Source of the DNA: Prorocentrum cordatum
Lineage: Eukaryota; Sar; Dinophyceae; Prorocentrales; Prorocentraceae
DNA length: 64,000 bases
Assembly: GCA_963575745.1 (NCBI GenBank)
Contig: CAUYUJ010002736.1
Span: 76,489-140,488 of the forward strand
Direction: 5' to 3'
This document shows, piece by piece, positions 48,850 through 59,746 of this stretch. The notes beneath the pieces are model-generated. The model worked only from the letters and a program-made list of their open reading frames with translations. It was not told the origin of the DNA and searched no databases. Numbering within the stretch: position 1 is the first letter of the stretch; each line of letters begins with the position of its first letter. Position numbers and translations under genes: made by a program.

Positions 48850-50527
48850 AGTAACCATCTGGGCTCGAGCACTTGCTCGCATCCCGAGTTACCGCCGCTC
48901 TGCACGTGCAGGGCCCCCCCGCTTCGCCCCGTGGATGGTCGTGGCTGCGAGGCTCGATTGGATTCTCGCGCAGCTACGGGCTGGGCGAAAGGCTCGTTTC
49001 CGTTTGGCCTCACATACTGACCGTTTGCTGCTCCAGATCGTCTTCCTCCCCGAGGTAGACGACAAGACGCAGAACGCCATTCTGATCGACCTCATCTACT
49101 CGGTGATTGGCTCGCTCCCCTGGACCGTCTCGGTGGACCACGGCCACAAGAACAGCCGAGGAGAGGCCCACATCTCTCTTCAACTTCGGGCTGTCGCTGG
49201 ACCCGCCGATGCCCCTGCGGGGCCCGACGGACATGATGGAGGAGACGAGGATGATGGACCAGATGATCGCCCTGGAGGCCGTGCTCGTCGCCGATTGCGT
49301 GACCCTTGGCATGTCACGGGTCTGGACCCGTGGTCTTCTGCTGCTGCTGGGCCTGATGGTGGAGGTAATGATCATAGGTCTTGGGACGATGCCAAGCGTC
49401 CTCGGCGTCATGCTGACCATGGCCATACTCCTGCTGATCTACCTGCGATTCCTGTCTTTCCTCTCAATTATGATGCGTAGGTCTTCGTGCCGATCGGCGA
49501 GGACCATTCTCTCGCCCCTGGTCGTGCACCTGACGATGGCACTGAGAAGGTGGAGGAGCTCTTACTCGAGGACGACGGGATGACCATTGAGGAGTTGCTG
49601 CTACTTGCGGGTCCTGATGGTGCCGACCTACCCTGTGCTGGGCTACCTAGTTCTGATCTTCTTCTCGCCCCTGGTCGTGCACCAGATTGTTCTCCTGGAA
49701 AAGTTGAGGAAGTTTTACCTAGCGAGATCAAGGATATGTTCCTGGCGATACAGGCAGACATTGACGTGATGACGAAGTCTCTCTCTGCGCCTGCTCCTGA
49801 CGCTGCACATCGTCAGGATGGTGTGCCCCGTGCTTCAGAGGGGCCTCCAGCACCCCTTCCTGCTGAAGGATCTGCTGGTGCTCCAGGTCTTGCTCCAGTT
49901 CCTGCTGCTCCTGCCATTCAGCCTACAGTTGCCGAGTTTTGTCGAGGGCGAGGTTGGGACTTGGACAGGATGATCGGGAGACATGCGCGAGTGGATAGTT
50001 TACACAGCTTCCTCAATGGTGAAATGGTGGTTATTAGTGGCTGTGACAAATACCAAAAGGCTTGGAATCAGTTCGTAGAGATCACTCCTGTGAGCGTGTT
50101 CTCCATGGCCACACACCTGATCAAGGCTACCTGCTTGCGTCTTCCCACGGTGTCCGAGGAACAGCCATGGAAGGGAGCCATCCCTGGCCAGGCGCTTTAT
50201 CATGATGCTGACAGTCCCTTACCTGCTGTTCCGCGGCTCAGGCGGGAGATTCTTTTCAGGCATCACTGCCCTCACAGTGACGACAAGGTTGATGGCCCTG
50301 CCTCGATCTGGGAAGTTTGTCAACGCTCGGCCTGGCCATTGGATCTCTTTGTGCGACGGTTTGCAAGTGTGATGGAAGGAGTGTTCATTGGCCGAGTCGG
50401 CACTATCTTGTCTGTCGTGGGGGAGGCCAATTTCGAGGTGGGGATCTACCCTGATGGGGACAAGGTCGAGGTGAGTGCCCACGATGTGTGCGAGACCTCT
50501 GACCCCTCCTGTTCGTCGTGCCGCTGA
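48850..50527 (+). CDS. Unrecognised long ORF with one in-frame stop
   Basis: One frame stays open from the TCC array to 50527 except for a single TAG at 49478-49480. Before the TAG it reads FLPEVDDKTQNAILIDLIYS, then an Asp/Gly/Pro-rich acidic region. After it come two copies of LAPGRAPD (about 49504 and 49663), a KVEELLLEDDGMTIEELLLL helix, a Pro/Ala-rich linker and a well-composed C-terminal 200 residues (WDLDRMIGRHARVDSLHSFL, CDKYQKAWNQF). The end (GRVGTILSVVGEANFEVGIY, then DKVEVSAHDVCE) has the look of a small beta-barrel such as a KOW or Tudor fold, a weak guess. If the TAG lies in an intron this may be a host gene; otherwise a decayed gene or retroelement gag-like protein. The start is unknown. 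Confidence 0.4.
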
Positions 50528-50836
50528 TGGGCTCCACCGGCCTGTTCGTCGCCGACTGCGGCTACGTGGATCCTGACAAGCTCGCCGGCACTTCATGGCC
50601 GTCATGGGCGCTGGCTCCCTGGACACGCTGGGTAGCCCTTCGGGGCTTTGGGCCTGTCGTGGACCTGCGTGCCACGGCAGGACAGGGGAGGGCGACGGGA
50701 CAGCCTCCCCTCGGGGGCTGCGCCCTCCCTCTCCCCTCCAGGTGCTGCCTACCTCCTCAAGGTCCTGGACGGGTGGGCGGGGGGCCGCGGGCGGCCGACC
50801 TCGGCGTCCGCCTCGGGGCGCCCTCAAAAAAAAAAC

Positions 50837-50953
50837 TCCTCCTCCTCCTCCTCCTCCTCCTCCTCCTCCTCCTCCTCCTCCTCCTCCTCCCCCTCCTCCT
50901 CCTCCTCCTCCTCCTCCTCCTCCTCCTCCTCCTCCTCCTCTTCCTCCTCCTCC
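50837..50953. repeat. (TCC)n array
   Basis: TCC run preceded by an A run (CTCAAAAAAAAAACTCC). Confidence 0.95.
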
Positions 50954-51040
50954 CTCTATCCCCCCGAGAGTGCCGCCTGCGGCGCCGCCAGGGTGCGGCT
51001 CTCGGGGCCGGAGGCTGCATCATTCCGCCCCCCTGTCCAG

Positions 51041-51165
51041 CAGTGGCGAAGCGTCGTGGCTCACTTATAGGCCCACCGAAGAATTTTCAAATAATCTTTT
51101 CTTGTCCGGGGTGGACAGACTTCGTACCCTGACACGTCGATCTGTGAATCGGCCGTTTTCGGTTC
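51041..51165. repeat. Family T left-end fragment joined to family D
   Basis: CAGTGGCGAAGCGTCGTGGC and TATAGGCCCACCGAAGAATT (family T) run to about 51105, then GGGGTGGACAGACTTCG and ACCCTGACACGTCGATCTGT (family D, compare 7422). Confidence 0.65.
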
Positions 51166-51250
51166 GCGAGGGGGCGTCGCGGCCGTCATGTTTGCGGGTC
51201 CAGGTCCGTCGGTTTCGGTCCCAGGCCGTTTTTCATTAAGGGGAGGTTTG

Positions 51251-51490
51251 CTAAAGGGAGGTTTGTCCACCGCCGATATAGGCCCACCAATGAATGTTAA
51301 AGTAACCTTTTTCTTGGGGTTTGCACGACCTGTTCTTGGAACATCTCTGGTTGGGGCTGTGTTTTTTCTTGTTTTTTATCACACCGGGCTTATGGTCTAA
51401 GAGCATTGTTTGTTCTTGGGGCATCTTTGGGGTTCAAACAACATTCCGTGGTAGGCCTACGGGAATGCCGGGACGGTCGGTCCCTGCTCA
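51251..51490. mobile_element. Family T element, copy 2
   Basis: ATAGGCCCACCAATGAATGT, TTATCACACCGGGCTTATGG, GTGGTAGGCCTACGGGAATG and GACGGTCGGTCCCTGCTCA match copy 1 at 36.35-36.58 kb. Confidence 0.7.
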
Positions 51491-51709
51491 GCCCTGCGTG
51501 CGCCAGCCTCCCCGAGGTCTCTCCTTGCCTGCCCGCCGCCGCCGCCCCGATGCCCTGCGACGCGCGGGGAGCGGCGTCGGCATCTTCCCGCAGGCCCCGC
51601 GGCAGGCCTCGGCGGGACCCGCGTCCCCCCCTCCTGCGTTGGTCGCCTCGCCCACCCGCTCGCAACTGATCCAAGCACGCGGGGAGGAAGTGGTCGCGGG
51701 AAGGCGATA

Positions 51710-51890
51710 TACAGTGGAAACCCATGCCAAAAGATACCCTGCTTGCCTCCAGGGTGCCCTCCTGTTTCTTTGGCTTCGGTGGTCTTGGTGTGGAAAGCGT
51801 GACGTTCCCACAACAAAAGTCAATGGACATCCTGGGGTCTCAGGGTCGGGTTGCTTTTGGAAGGCTCCTTGTGGTCGGGCCCCTACTGTA
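51710..51890. mobile_element. Family F MITE, copy 2 (181 bp)
   Basis: TACAGTGGAAACCCATGCC at the left and GGTCGGGCCCCTACTGTA at the right. Confidence 0.8.
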
Positions 51891-52070
51891 GTGAGTTGAT
51901 AGCGGTTGCCCCTCACCCGTGGATGACTTCCGAGGCCCCAGGCACACGGATCCCGGACGGCGGGACCCAGAGGTCACGAAGAGGTGGAGGTTTTCCATTC
52001 ACTTCTTAATCCGTTCCAGGTACACGCGCGTCGGCGGCCATGTCGGCGGCGTACACTGTCTCGCCTCCTC

Positions 52071-52240
52071 TCAGGGAGGAAAAGCACAGACACAAATGAT
52101 CATCAGTTCCCCGGGAAATAAGGGAAACTATGGGAAGTGGGGGTGACGACGAACCTCCAGAACACGTGCGAACCTGTGGGGGATCTTGCGATTCGTGTGT
52201 GTGTGTGTGTGTGCCTTTGTTTGTGTGCCCCTGAGCCCCA
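52071..52240. mobile_element. Family H fold-back element, copy 3
   Basis: TCAGGGAGGAAAAGCACAGA, TCCCCGGGAAATAAGGGAAA, and a GTGTGTGTG tract then TTTGTTTGTGTGCCCC. Confidence 0.65.
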
Positions 52241-53593
52241 GTCATCCCCTCCCCCCCATCAGATGGCGTCGGCGCCTCGGCCGCGACGGGTTCCAGAACA
52301 ACCCGGCTGCGGTCAGCAAGCGCGGACGTCGGCATCGTCGCCTATGGGCCGCGCGGTCGTGCCCATCCAGTTCGCGCTTGTCCAGGATGCTCGCAGTTGG
52401 AGTCTCGATAACAGATCGTGTGTGACGCATCGTCTCGACATGCCGAGCGTTACCATCGTGGTTTCTTTTTGGTAACGAGTCCTGAGGCACACCGCACATC
52501 TCCATCACGCTTCGGCATCTGGGTGGCGCTGCGGCCCCAGTGTGCCCCGATGAACCCGACGAGCTACCAACTGACACTGACAGTCGCGATGGGCTGAAGG
52601 TGGCGAGCGCCTTGCGCCAGGGCGCCCCCCGTCGGCCGGCTCGCGCTCGGACTCGGAGGCGGGCGGGCGCAGACCCGCCGCCGCGTCGATGGAGGGCCTG
52701 TCCTCGATCGGCGGCAGCAGGCGAGCAGCCCGCCGACGCTGGGACAGATCCACCAGAGGCCCACACGGGCGTTGCACCAGCCGGCCCGAACGTTGCGAGC
52801 GGGGGCGGATTAAGCATGCGCGGCGAAGTGGCGAGGTAGGCGATCTGGGCGCGGTCGATCGCGGCGCGCTGGCCCACGCGCATGGGCGGGCGCAGGCGCA
52901 GCCGCCCGGCGAGCGGCATAGGTGCGCCGCGCGCGAGGCAGTCAATCAGGGGGGCGCATAGGCGGGGTCCGGGGCGTCCTTTGTTGGTCCCTGGGAGGCT
53001 CATTGTTTGACACCCCTCACAGGGATCGTGGCCCCAGTGGGGGGGGTAAGTAATTGCTTTCGTTTGTTTTTCCTCCGTGGGATCGCGGGGAGGGCGGGGC
53101 GGCGCCCGACGAGCCTTGTTGGGTCGCGAGGCGCGGTGGGATAGATGGGGGCGCGGCGCCGCGTGCGTGCCCCTTTTTGCCTTCGTCTGCTGACGGCATG
53201 GCGTTACTCGAGGGGCCCAGCCGCCTCCAGGGGCGAGCCGGGGCCATCTGCCAAAGGGGCCCAAGGTTTGGCCCGCGGGCCGATGCAGCCCTGCGCTCCG
53301 GTTCTCAGCCGGAGAAGCGCGGCGCACTGCGAGCCGGGAGCGAGTCTTGAGGCCGCCCTTTCCGACGCGTCTTCCGACGCGGGGAAGCCCGGCCAAGTTG
53401 CTAAGCAGCAGCAGTCGGCGCGCGGACGCGTCGCGCTGTTTGGCCGCGCCACTGGGAAGGGGCAAGGCCATCTACCCCGAGCCGCTGAGAGGGCCCAAGC
53501 GGCGGGGCAACCCGTCGCTCGGGCGGCGGGGCGACGCGCCGCCGGAGCGGCCAGATTCCGCATGGGATCAGCAGAGAGGACGTTCACCCCTGA
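52241..53593. other. GC-rich sequence without recognisable gene
   Basis: Very G+C-rich, hence long chance frames on both strands (up to 409 residues on the minus strand) with Arg, Pro and Ala bias and no motif. No tandem structure is obvious. Confidence 0.45.
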
Positions 53594-53852
53594 TCCTGTT
53601 GCGCCGAAGCACGGGGCGGTTTGCTCCAGCTGCTACATTCGGGGCACTACACAAGGGACCCTTTTCGATGGGGAGGGGCTCCGTGTTCCTTAATTGTTTC
53701 GCAGTTTGCCTTGGGTTGTCCTTAGGTTTTCGATGGGGAATCGAAGTTTAACTTATTGAAAAGAGGGGCTTCGTTCCTTATTTAGGGTTCCTTAGGGCAA
53801 CGCCCCGACTGTATCCTGTTGCGCCAAAGCACGGGGTGGTGGCGCCAGCTGC
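53594..53852. repeat. 40-bp direct repeats flanking family E copy 3
   Basis: TCCTGTTGCGCCGAAGCACG to CCAGCTGC (53594-53633) directly precedes the element, and TCCTGTTGCGCCAAAGCACG to CCAGCTGC (53814-53852) directly follows it, about 35 of 39 positions identical. Confidence 0.8.
53634..53813. mobile_element. Family E MITE, copy 3 (180 bp)
   Basis: TACATTCGGGGC at the left and GCCCCGACTGTA at the right, with the same interior as copies 1 and 2. Confidence 0.85.
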
Positions 53853-55119
53853 TGAAGCGACGGGGCCAGGGGTCCCTGCGCCTCTTCGACTGGGCGCAGC
53901 AGATCCCGCCTCGTGTTTTGAAGCGACAACTCGCGAGATCCGCGACCTGGGCTGCGAGGGCGGTCCAAAGCAGCCGCTCGCGAACGCCAGATCGATCTCC
54001 AATTGCTGACATGAGCCAGGCGTTGCGCCATCGAGTCGCCAACGCGCAGCGGCAGGCTCCGCGGGGGCAAGGGCGGGGCGTTCGATCCACGGCAAGAGGC
54101 CGAGCTTACTTGACAGGCTGCGATCTTCCTTTGCGGAGTTCGCCAGTGCCTCTCAGGCGCAGCAAGCTCTGGAGATCGCGCGCTGTCGGGCTCGCGAGGC
54201 CATCGGGGATCCTGCCGCGGCCAACGCGCGAGCCCGAGAATCAGACCAACGACTGACGGACCAAGGGCGGCGCGTCTGATCGAGCGCCTCACTGCAGGGG
54301 GGGATTGCTTCAGCGTCGAAGGCTGCCGGCCGCGACGGGGAAGGAGAAGCGCATCATGAAGCCGGAACTGAGTAGCGATGAGTAAACTCAGCGCGCGGGC
54401 TGCGCAGCCACATTCGCGGCATTTAGAAATGTTGCCCAACGTGCAGGACATGCTGTCAACCGCCCCTCCCTCAGGACAGACTGGGAAGCGCGGGTGGGCA
54501 GCGTTCTGCGAATGGCGGCGCGATTGGCATGCAAGAGGCCTTGCTACTGGAAGGTTCTTGGCGACGCACGTGCTTGATCTGGTACTTCTCTAGGGCGCGA
54601 ACAGGTCAGCGCCATCTTGCGCAATCATGTCAAGTGCGTCAGCGATCTTCACCTTGCCAGTGGCAAATGCGAATCGAATCCGCAAAGTATAACCGCAGCC
54701 GTGGGTCGATGGTCACATTTTGTTGACACGTATCACCAGGAGGCGGCGATACAGATGGCAGCATCGGGCTCGGCAACGCGGCGCGTGAGCCTGTTTGGGC
54801 GAACAGCGGTGGAACGTGCCCGCCCGTCGCCACCTGCGGCGCGAGAGCTGGCCGACTGGAGGGTCGTCGGAGACGCTCGTCCGCCTGCCGTCGAGGCCGT
54901 CTAGCACCCGATAATCGCGCGTTGGGGGGCACCGATGCTCTGCCGCCTGCGGCGGGGCAGCTTTACGACGAGGTCACTGAGAAGCCTGCCGAGCGCGCGG
55001 CAGTTTCTATGCCGCTACCGCCGCAGCCGCATCATGAATGCTGGACCGGCTTTCAGCGGCGCGATGAACTGCCAACTACTCCAGAGCACCCAGCTCGGGT
55101 GAAACGAAAAACCAGTCGA
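53853..55119. other. Mostly unassigned; one short coding-like stretch
   Basis: A plus-strand frame at about 54093-54279 reads KRPSLLDRLRSSFAEFASAS, QAQQALEIARCRAREAIGD and ends RLTDQGRRV with a TGA, resembling a helical protein fragment with normal codon use. It has no start and no recognised family. The rest shows no gene. Confidence 0.3.
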
Positions 55120-56660
55120 GAAACTTCCAAGAGGCCTCCAAGAGGGCTCCGAGATGCTGAAGATGGCCTCCAGACGTCCAAGGACGCCCCCAAGAGGCCC
55201 CAAGAAGCCTCCAACATGCGTCCCAAGAGGGCCCCTAGACGCACAAATTGGCCCATTCCCTTCGTAAAACGTACATTTTTCAACAAAGTTGCTTTTTGGG
55301 CTTTCCGACGTTACAGGACGGCCCACGAGGCGCCCAAGACCGCCCCAAGACGGCCCAAGAAGCTTCCAGGACAGCCCAAGAGGGCCCCAAGACGGCCCAA
55401 GAGGCGCCCAAGATGGCCCAAGAGGGCCCCAAGACGGGCCCAAGAGGGGGCCCAGAGGGGGACCACGAACCGCAAGCTCGAGCCTTCCGCCCCAAGAGGC
55501 CGCCAGGAGGCCCCCAGGAGGCCCCTCAAGAGGCCCCAGGAGACCCCAGACGTCCAAGGACGCCCCCAAGAGGCCCCAAGAAGCCTCCAACATGCGTCCC
55601 AAGAGGGCCCCTAGACGCAAAATTGGCCCATTCCCTTCGTAAAACGTACATTTTCAACAAAGTCGCCTTTTGGGCTTTCCGACGTTACAGGACGGCCCAA
55701 GAGGCGCCCAAGACCGCCCCAAGACGGCCCAAGAAGCTTCCAAGAGGGCCCCAGGACAGCCCAAGAGGGCCCCAAGACGGCCCAAGAGGCGCCCAAGATG
55801 GCCCAAGAGGGCCCCAAGACGGGCCCAAGAGGGGGCCCAGAGGGGGACCACGAACCGCAAGCTCGAGCCTTCCGCCCCAAGAGGCCGCCAGGAGGCCCCC
55901 AGGAGGCCCCTCAAGAGGCCCCAGGAGACCCCAGACGTCCAAGGACGCCCCCAAGAGGCCCCAAGAAGCCTCCAACATGCGTCCCAAGAGGGCCCCTAGA
56001 CGCAAAAATTGGCCCATTCCCTTCGTAAAACGTACATTTTCAACAAAGTTGTCTTTTGGGCTTTCCGACGTTACAGGACGGCCCAAGAGGCGCCCAAGAC
56101 CGCCCCAAGACGGCCCAAGAAGCTTCCAAGAGGGCCCCAGGACAGCCCAAGAGGGCCCCAAGACGGCCCAAGAGGCGCCTAAGATGGCCCAAGAGGGCCC
56201 CAAGACGGGCCCAAGAGGGGGCCCAGAGGGGGACCACGAACCGCAAGCTCGAGCCTTCCGCCCCAAGAGGCCGCCAGGAGGCCCCCAGGAGGCCCCTCAA
56301 GAGGCCCCAGGAGACCCCAGACGTCCAAGGACGCCCCCAAGACGCCCCAAGAAGCCTCCAACATGCGTCCCAAGAGGGCCCCTAGACGCAAAAGTTGGCC
56401 CATTCCCTTCGTAAAACGTACATGTTTCAACAAAGTTGTCTTTTGGGCTTTCCGACGTTACAGGACGGCCCAAGAGGCGCCCAAGACCGCCCCAAGACGG
56501 CCCAAGAAGCTTCCAAGAGGGCCCCAGGACAGCCCAAGAGGGCCCCAAGACGGCCCAAGAGGCGCCCAAGATGGCCCAAGAGGGCCCCAAGACGGGCCCA
56601 AGAGGGGGCCCAGAGGGGGACCACGAACCGCATGCTCGAGCCTTCCGCCCCAAGATCGGA
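55120..56660. repeat. Family M tandem array, unit about 385 bp, four copies
   Basis: TTCCCTTCGTAAAACGTACA recurs at about 55258, 55634, 56018 and 56405, each followed by GGGCTTTCCGACGTTACAGG and then by GACGGCCCAAGAGG-type subrepeats and CGCAAGCTCGAGCCTTCCGC. Copies differ by only a few bases, so the array is young. The plus-strand 388-residue frame and several minus-strand frames read the repeat in both directions and are not genes. Confidence 0.9.
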
Positions 56661-57239
56661 CAGGCACATAACTACACTTTGGGCGAGTGGATTAGCTTTT
56701 TGCGTGGGTCCCAAAATTTCAAACTTACTTTTGCGACATCGTCTTACGTATTGGTTCGCCCGCCATTCGAGGGGGGCGATCGCGCCTGTCGGATTTGCCG
56801 AGGCCTCGACTTCGCTTGCCAGTGTCAGTGTGGATTCAAGGCTTGCGCCTCACGAGAGGATTGGAGGATGAGCGCAAGGTGGGCCCTTCAGCTGCGGGGG
56901 GGCGCGGGCGTTTGCCGCCACGCAGGGGCCAGGGGCGATTGGGAAACGCTCCGGGAAATGGAGGGCGGCAGGTAGAGGAAAAACGGGGGAGGGGGAGGGC
57001 AAAGCAGCGGGCGGGAATGGGGAACATAGTGACCAGGCGAGATGCTCTGACAGGGGGAGCGATGTGGGCGGAGGCCGCACTTGGAATTCCTCCGGAAAGC
57101 CCTAGGACGTTCAGACACCTCCGCCCGGAGGCTGGCAGGGGGTTCAGCGGCCCTTGCCTTCCTGACTCTGCGGGCGGGGCGCGACGACGCACCCGACCTG
57201 TACCCCGTCCCTTTCGTTAGGTGCCGGTCTATACGTGCT
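56661..57239. other. Unassigned sequence
   Basis: Begins where the M array breaks off, at ACATAACTACACTTTGGGCG. No gene recognised. Confidence 0.4.
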
Positions 57240-57430
57240 CGCCCCGCGCGAGACATCCAGCACGCTCAGAACTACACTTAGCAAGGCACTAGGTGTAGTT
57301 CTGTACGTGCTGGTTTCGCCGCACACATCCTCACAAAACGGAGCACTTATAGAACTACACCTAGCCAGTGGGGCGGGGTGCATGTCGGGTGCCGCCACTC
57401 GCGCTCCCAACGTGTACCGCGCCCCTGCCG
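57240..57430. repeat. Inverted and direct repeats with GAACTACACC motif
   Basis: AGAACTACACTTAGCAAGGC with ACTAGGTGTAGTTCT forms a hairpin at about 57269-57303, and AGAACTACACCTAGCC repeats at about 57352. ACGTGCT and GTACGTGC words recur at the edges. Confidence 0.65.
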
Positions 57431-57926
57431 CTAAGTGCCGTTCTGTACGTGTCTCTTTTTCGCGGAGCATCGGCTGCCCGCGCTGCCCATCGCCGAGGCC
57501 CCGCCCCCTGGGCCGCTTCCCGCCGACATCCCACATCCCCTGGCTCAGCGAAGCCAGCTGTATGCCTGGGGGCCTCGACCTCGCGCAGCCCGCTTCCCTC
57601 CCCCGCCTGTGCCTAATTTCAAATTCGCGATCCGATTTTCTGCGCTTTCGAGTTTTTCTTCGTGCCGGATTTCCCGTCCGAGGGTGACACGCTTGTTCGC
57701 GTTATGTTTTTCCTTGAGGCTGCCGCCAAGCCGCGCCGTGAAACATGGCGATCGCTTCCACGGTTGGCACGCAACGTCGTCGGCACGACCGTCGCCTTCC
57801 ATCGTAGGTCGTGAGGCGGCGTCCGTCCACCCAGACCGACCGACGCGCCCAATCTAATTATGATTGCCACCCCTGGTCCCCGCAACAAGGTGCAGTTTTG
57901 CTGCGTGTAGTTGTAGATGTGTTCGA
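57431..57926. other. Unassigned sequence
   Basis: No repeat or gene recognised; frames of 62-150 residues only. Confidence 0.4.
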
Positions 57927-58010
57927 CAAGAGGCCGCCAGGAGGCCCCCAGGAGGCCCCTCAAGAGGCCCCAGGAGACCCCAGACGTCCAAGGACGCCCC
58001 CACGACGCTT
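57927..58010. repeat. Detached family M fragment
   Basis: GACAAGAGGCCGCCAGGAGG to CCAAGGACGCCCCCACGACG is near-identical to part of the 55-56.6 kb array unit. Confidence 0.8.
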
Positions 58011-58057
58011 CGCGTCACCAATTTCTTCTCACAACGATTCCTGGGTCTGTGACTCGA

Positions 58058-58096
58058 CAGAACCTAAGCGCGCGCGAAGCGCGCGCGTGGTTCTAG
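58058..58096. repeat. Family Y hairpin, copy 2 (39 nt)
   Basis: CAGAACCTAAGCGCGCGCG, GAA loop, then CGCGCGCGTGGTTCTAG. Preceded by CTCGAC, as is copy 1. Confidence 0.85.
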
Positions 58097-58419
58097 TATA
58101 TATATGGATAGAGATAGATCCGGCGTTCAGCGTCTCCGTGAGAAGCGACGGCCTCAAACCAAGGGTCAATGCCCGCATGGATGAAGCCAGCGCCCGCACT
58201 TTATTTGTATTCAACATTTAGTATAGTGCAACATATTTCAGCATTTGCCTCGAAGAAGAACATACCTTACATACGCATTCAGGATGAAGTGTCGGCGACC
58301 CTGATTTGCGCCGATAAGACAAAACGCTTGAACCGTCGACAGGGCATGCCCATGCAGGTTTGTGTTTCCTCTTTCGCCGCGCCATGGTATGGCTTCCGAG
58401 TCCCAGCCCCGCCATCGCA

Positions 58420-58560
58420 GCCGGACCCCCTCAGTTGGGGATGGGCTCGTCGAGTCTCGAGGGGAACTGCCCATATCCCCATCTGAAAGGGTAAATCGGC
58501 GAGCGGGGCCATGGCCATGTCAGTTGGGATGGGGATCGATTGAACGATGCTCAAATAAGC
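58420..58560. mobile_element. Family AA MITE, truncated copy 2
   Basis: TCGAGGGGAACTGCCCATAT with CCCCATCT and the right end TTGGGATGGGGATCGATTGA match AA copy 1; the left end is missing. Confidence 0.55.
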
Positions 58561-59084
58561 CAGGGTGGTTGCCGAGGTACCTGCCAGCCCTCCGAAGTGG
58601 GATGAAATTCTTGGGAGGTTAAATTTCGAATTCGCGCTGGTATATCCCTAGTCGAGAACTGGCCTCATCCCGCTAAATCCGATTCGATCCCGTTTAGTCC
58701 CGCTTAATCTTGCCTAATCCGGCCCAGTGGCATTTTCTTCGGGTTCAGTATATAATGGACCTCAAGCGTTTTGACGACCACCTCCGAATAGTTGCCTCAT
58801 AACTCAGGCGGCCTCAGAGACTGTTCCCGGCGTTCCGAGAGGCATGACATTTTTGCTGCGACACGAGAATGTCTGGGCATGGGGGCTCGTCCAAGAGATT
58901 GGGCGGCAGACGGGGCACGCTGCGCCGCATGCAGGCCGCTCAGGGTTGCCAGGGTCGCCGGGGATCCTTGGGGAGAGTGGCGGGGACGCCAGGCGGGGCA
59001 GCCGAACAGGAGGCCCGGTGCGTCGGCGAAACTCCCGCGGTTTCGAAAGCTGTGCCGCACGCCCGCGGGCGCCGCGCGGCCTTT
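58561..59084. other. Unassigned, with short CCCGCTTAATC-like repeats
   Basis: Around 58665-58730 CCCGCTAAATCC, CCCGTTTAGTCC and CCCGCTTAATC repeat about every 13 bp. No gene recognised. Confidence 0.45.
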
Positions 59085-59170
59085 GGCGCGGCGATGCCGC
59101 TGGCGCGGCGTGGCCGCTGGCGCGGCGCGGCCGCTGGCGCGGCGCGGCCACTGGCGCGGCGCGGCCGCCC
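59085..59170. repeat. Minisatellite, GGCGCGGCGCGGCCGCT unit
   Basis: About five units of 15-17 bp, nearly pure G and C. Confidence 0.85.
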
Positions 59171-59261
59171 AGCCGCCTGCCCGCCCTGGCTACCCGCCAA
59201 GTGGACCGCCTGGGGGACAGCTGCCGCTAGCGACGAAAACGACGCCGCATGACGTCGATGC

Positions 59262-59475
<214 letters not shown>

Positions 59476-59617
59476 CGACGACGCGAGCGGCTGCCGGGCG
59501 GCCGGCGCTTGGCGGCCGCCGTGCGTCCGCAGGCCGTGCGGGACGGGCTGCTCGCGGAGCTGTGCGCGCCGCGGCAGCAGCGGAGCGCCCGCTCTCTTTC
59601 GGCAGCGGCGGGGCGCC

Positions 59618-59713
59618 TCCTCCTCCTCCTCCTCCTCCTCCTCCTCCTCCGTCCTCCCTCCTCCGCCTCCTCCTCCTCCTCCTCCTCCTCCTCCTCCTCC
59701 TCCTCCTCCTCCT
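59618..59713. repeat. (TCC)n array
   Basis: TCC run with one CGTCCTCCCTCCTCCGCC break; family F copy 3 starts 34 bp later. Confidence 0.95.
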
Positions 59714-59746
59714 GGTTCGGGGGCGGCCAGGGAGGGGGATGATGAC

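Noticed and set aside
48649-48851. Poly-Leu stretch that could pass for a transmembrane segment.
   Set aside because: It is the (TCC)n array in one frame; the other frames give poly-Ser and poly-Pro.
49107-49583. A hydrophobic 158-residue frame resembling a membrane protein.
   Set aside because: It overlaps the better-composed frame of the unrecognised long ORF, and its hydrophobicity comes from the frame offset over Asp/Gly codons.
52242-53471. A 409-residue minus-strand frame.
   Set aside because: Very G+C-rich DNA leaves stops rare in all frames; the composition is Arg/Pro/Ala-biased, with no motif and competing open frames.
55248-56414. A 388-residue frame and collagen-like or Leu/Gly/Trp-rich frames on the other strand.
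   Set aside because: They repeat with the 385-bp array unit and exist in several frames and both strands.
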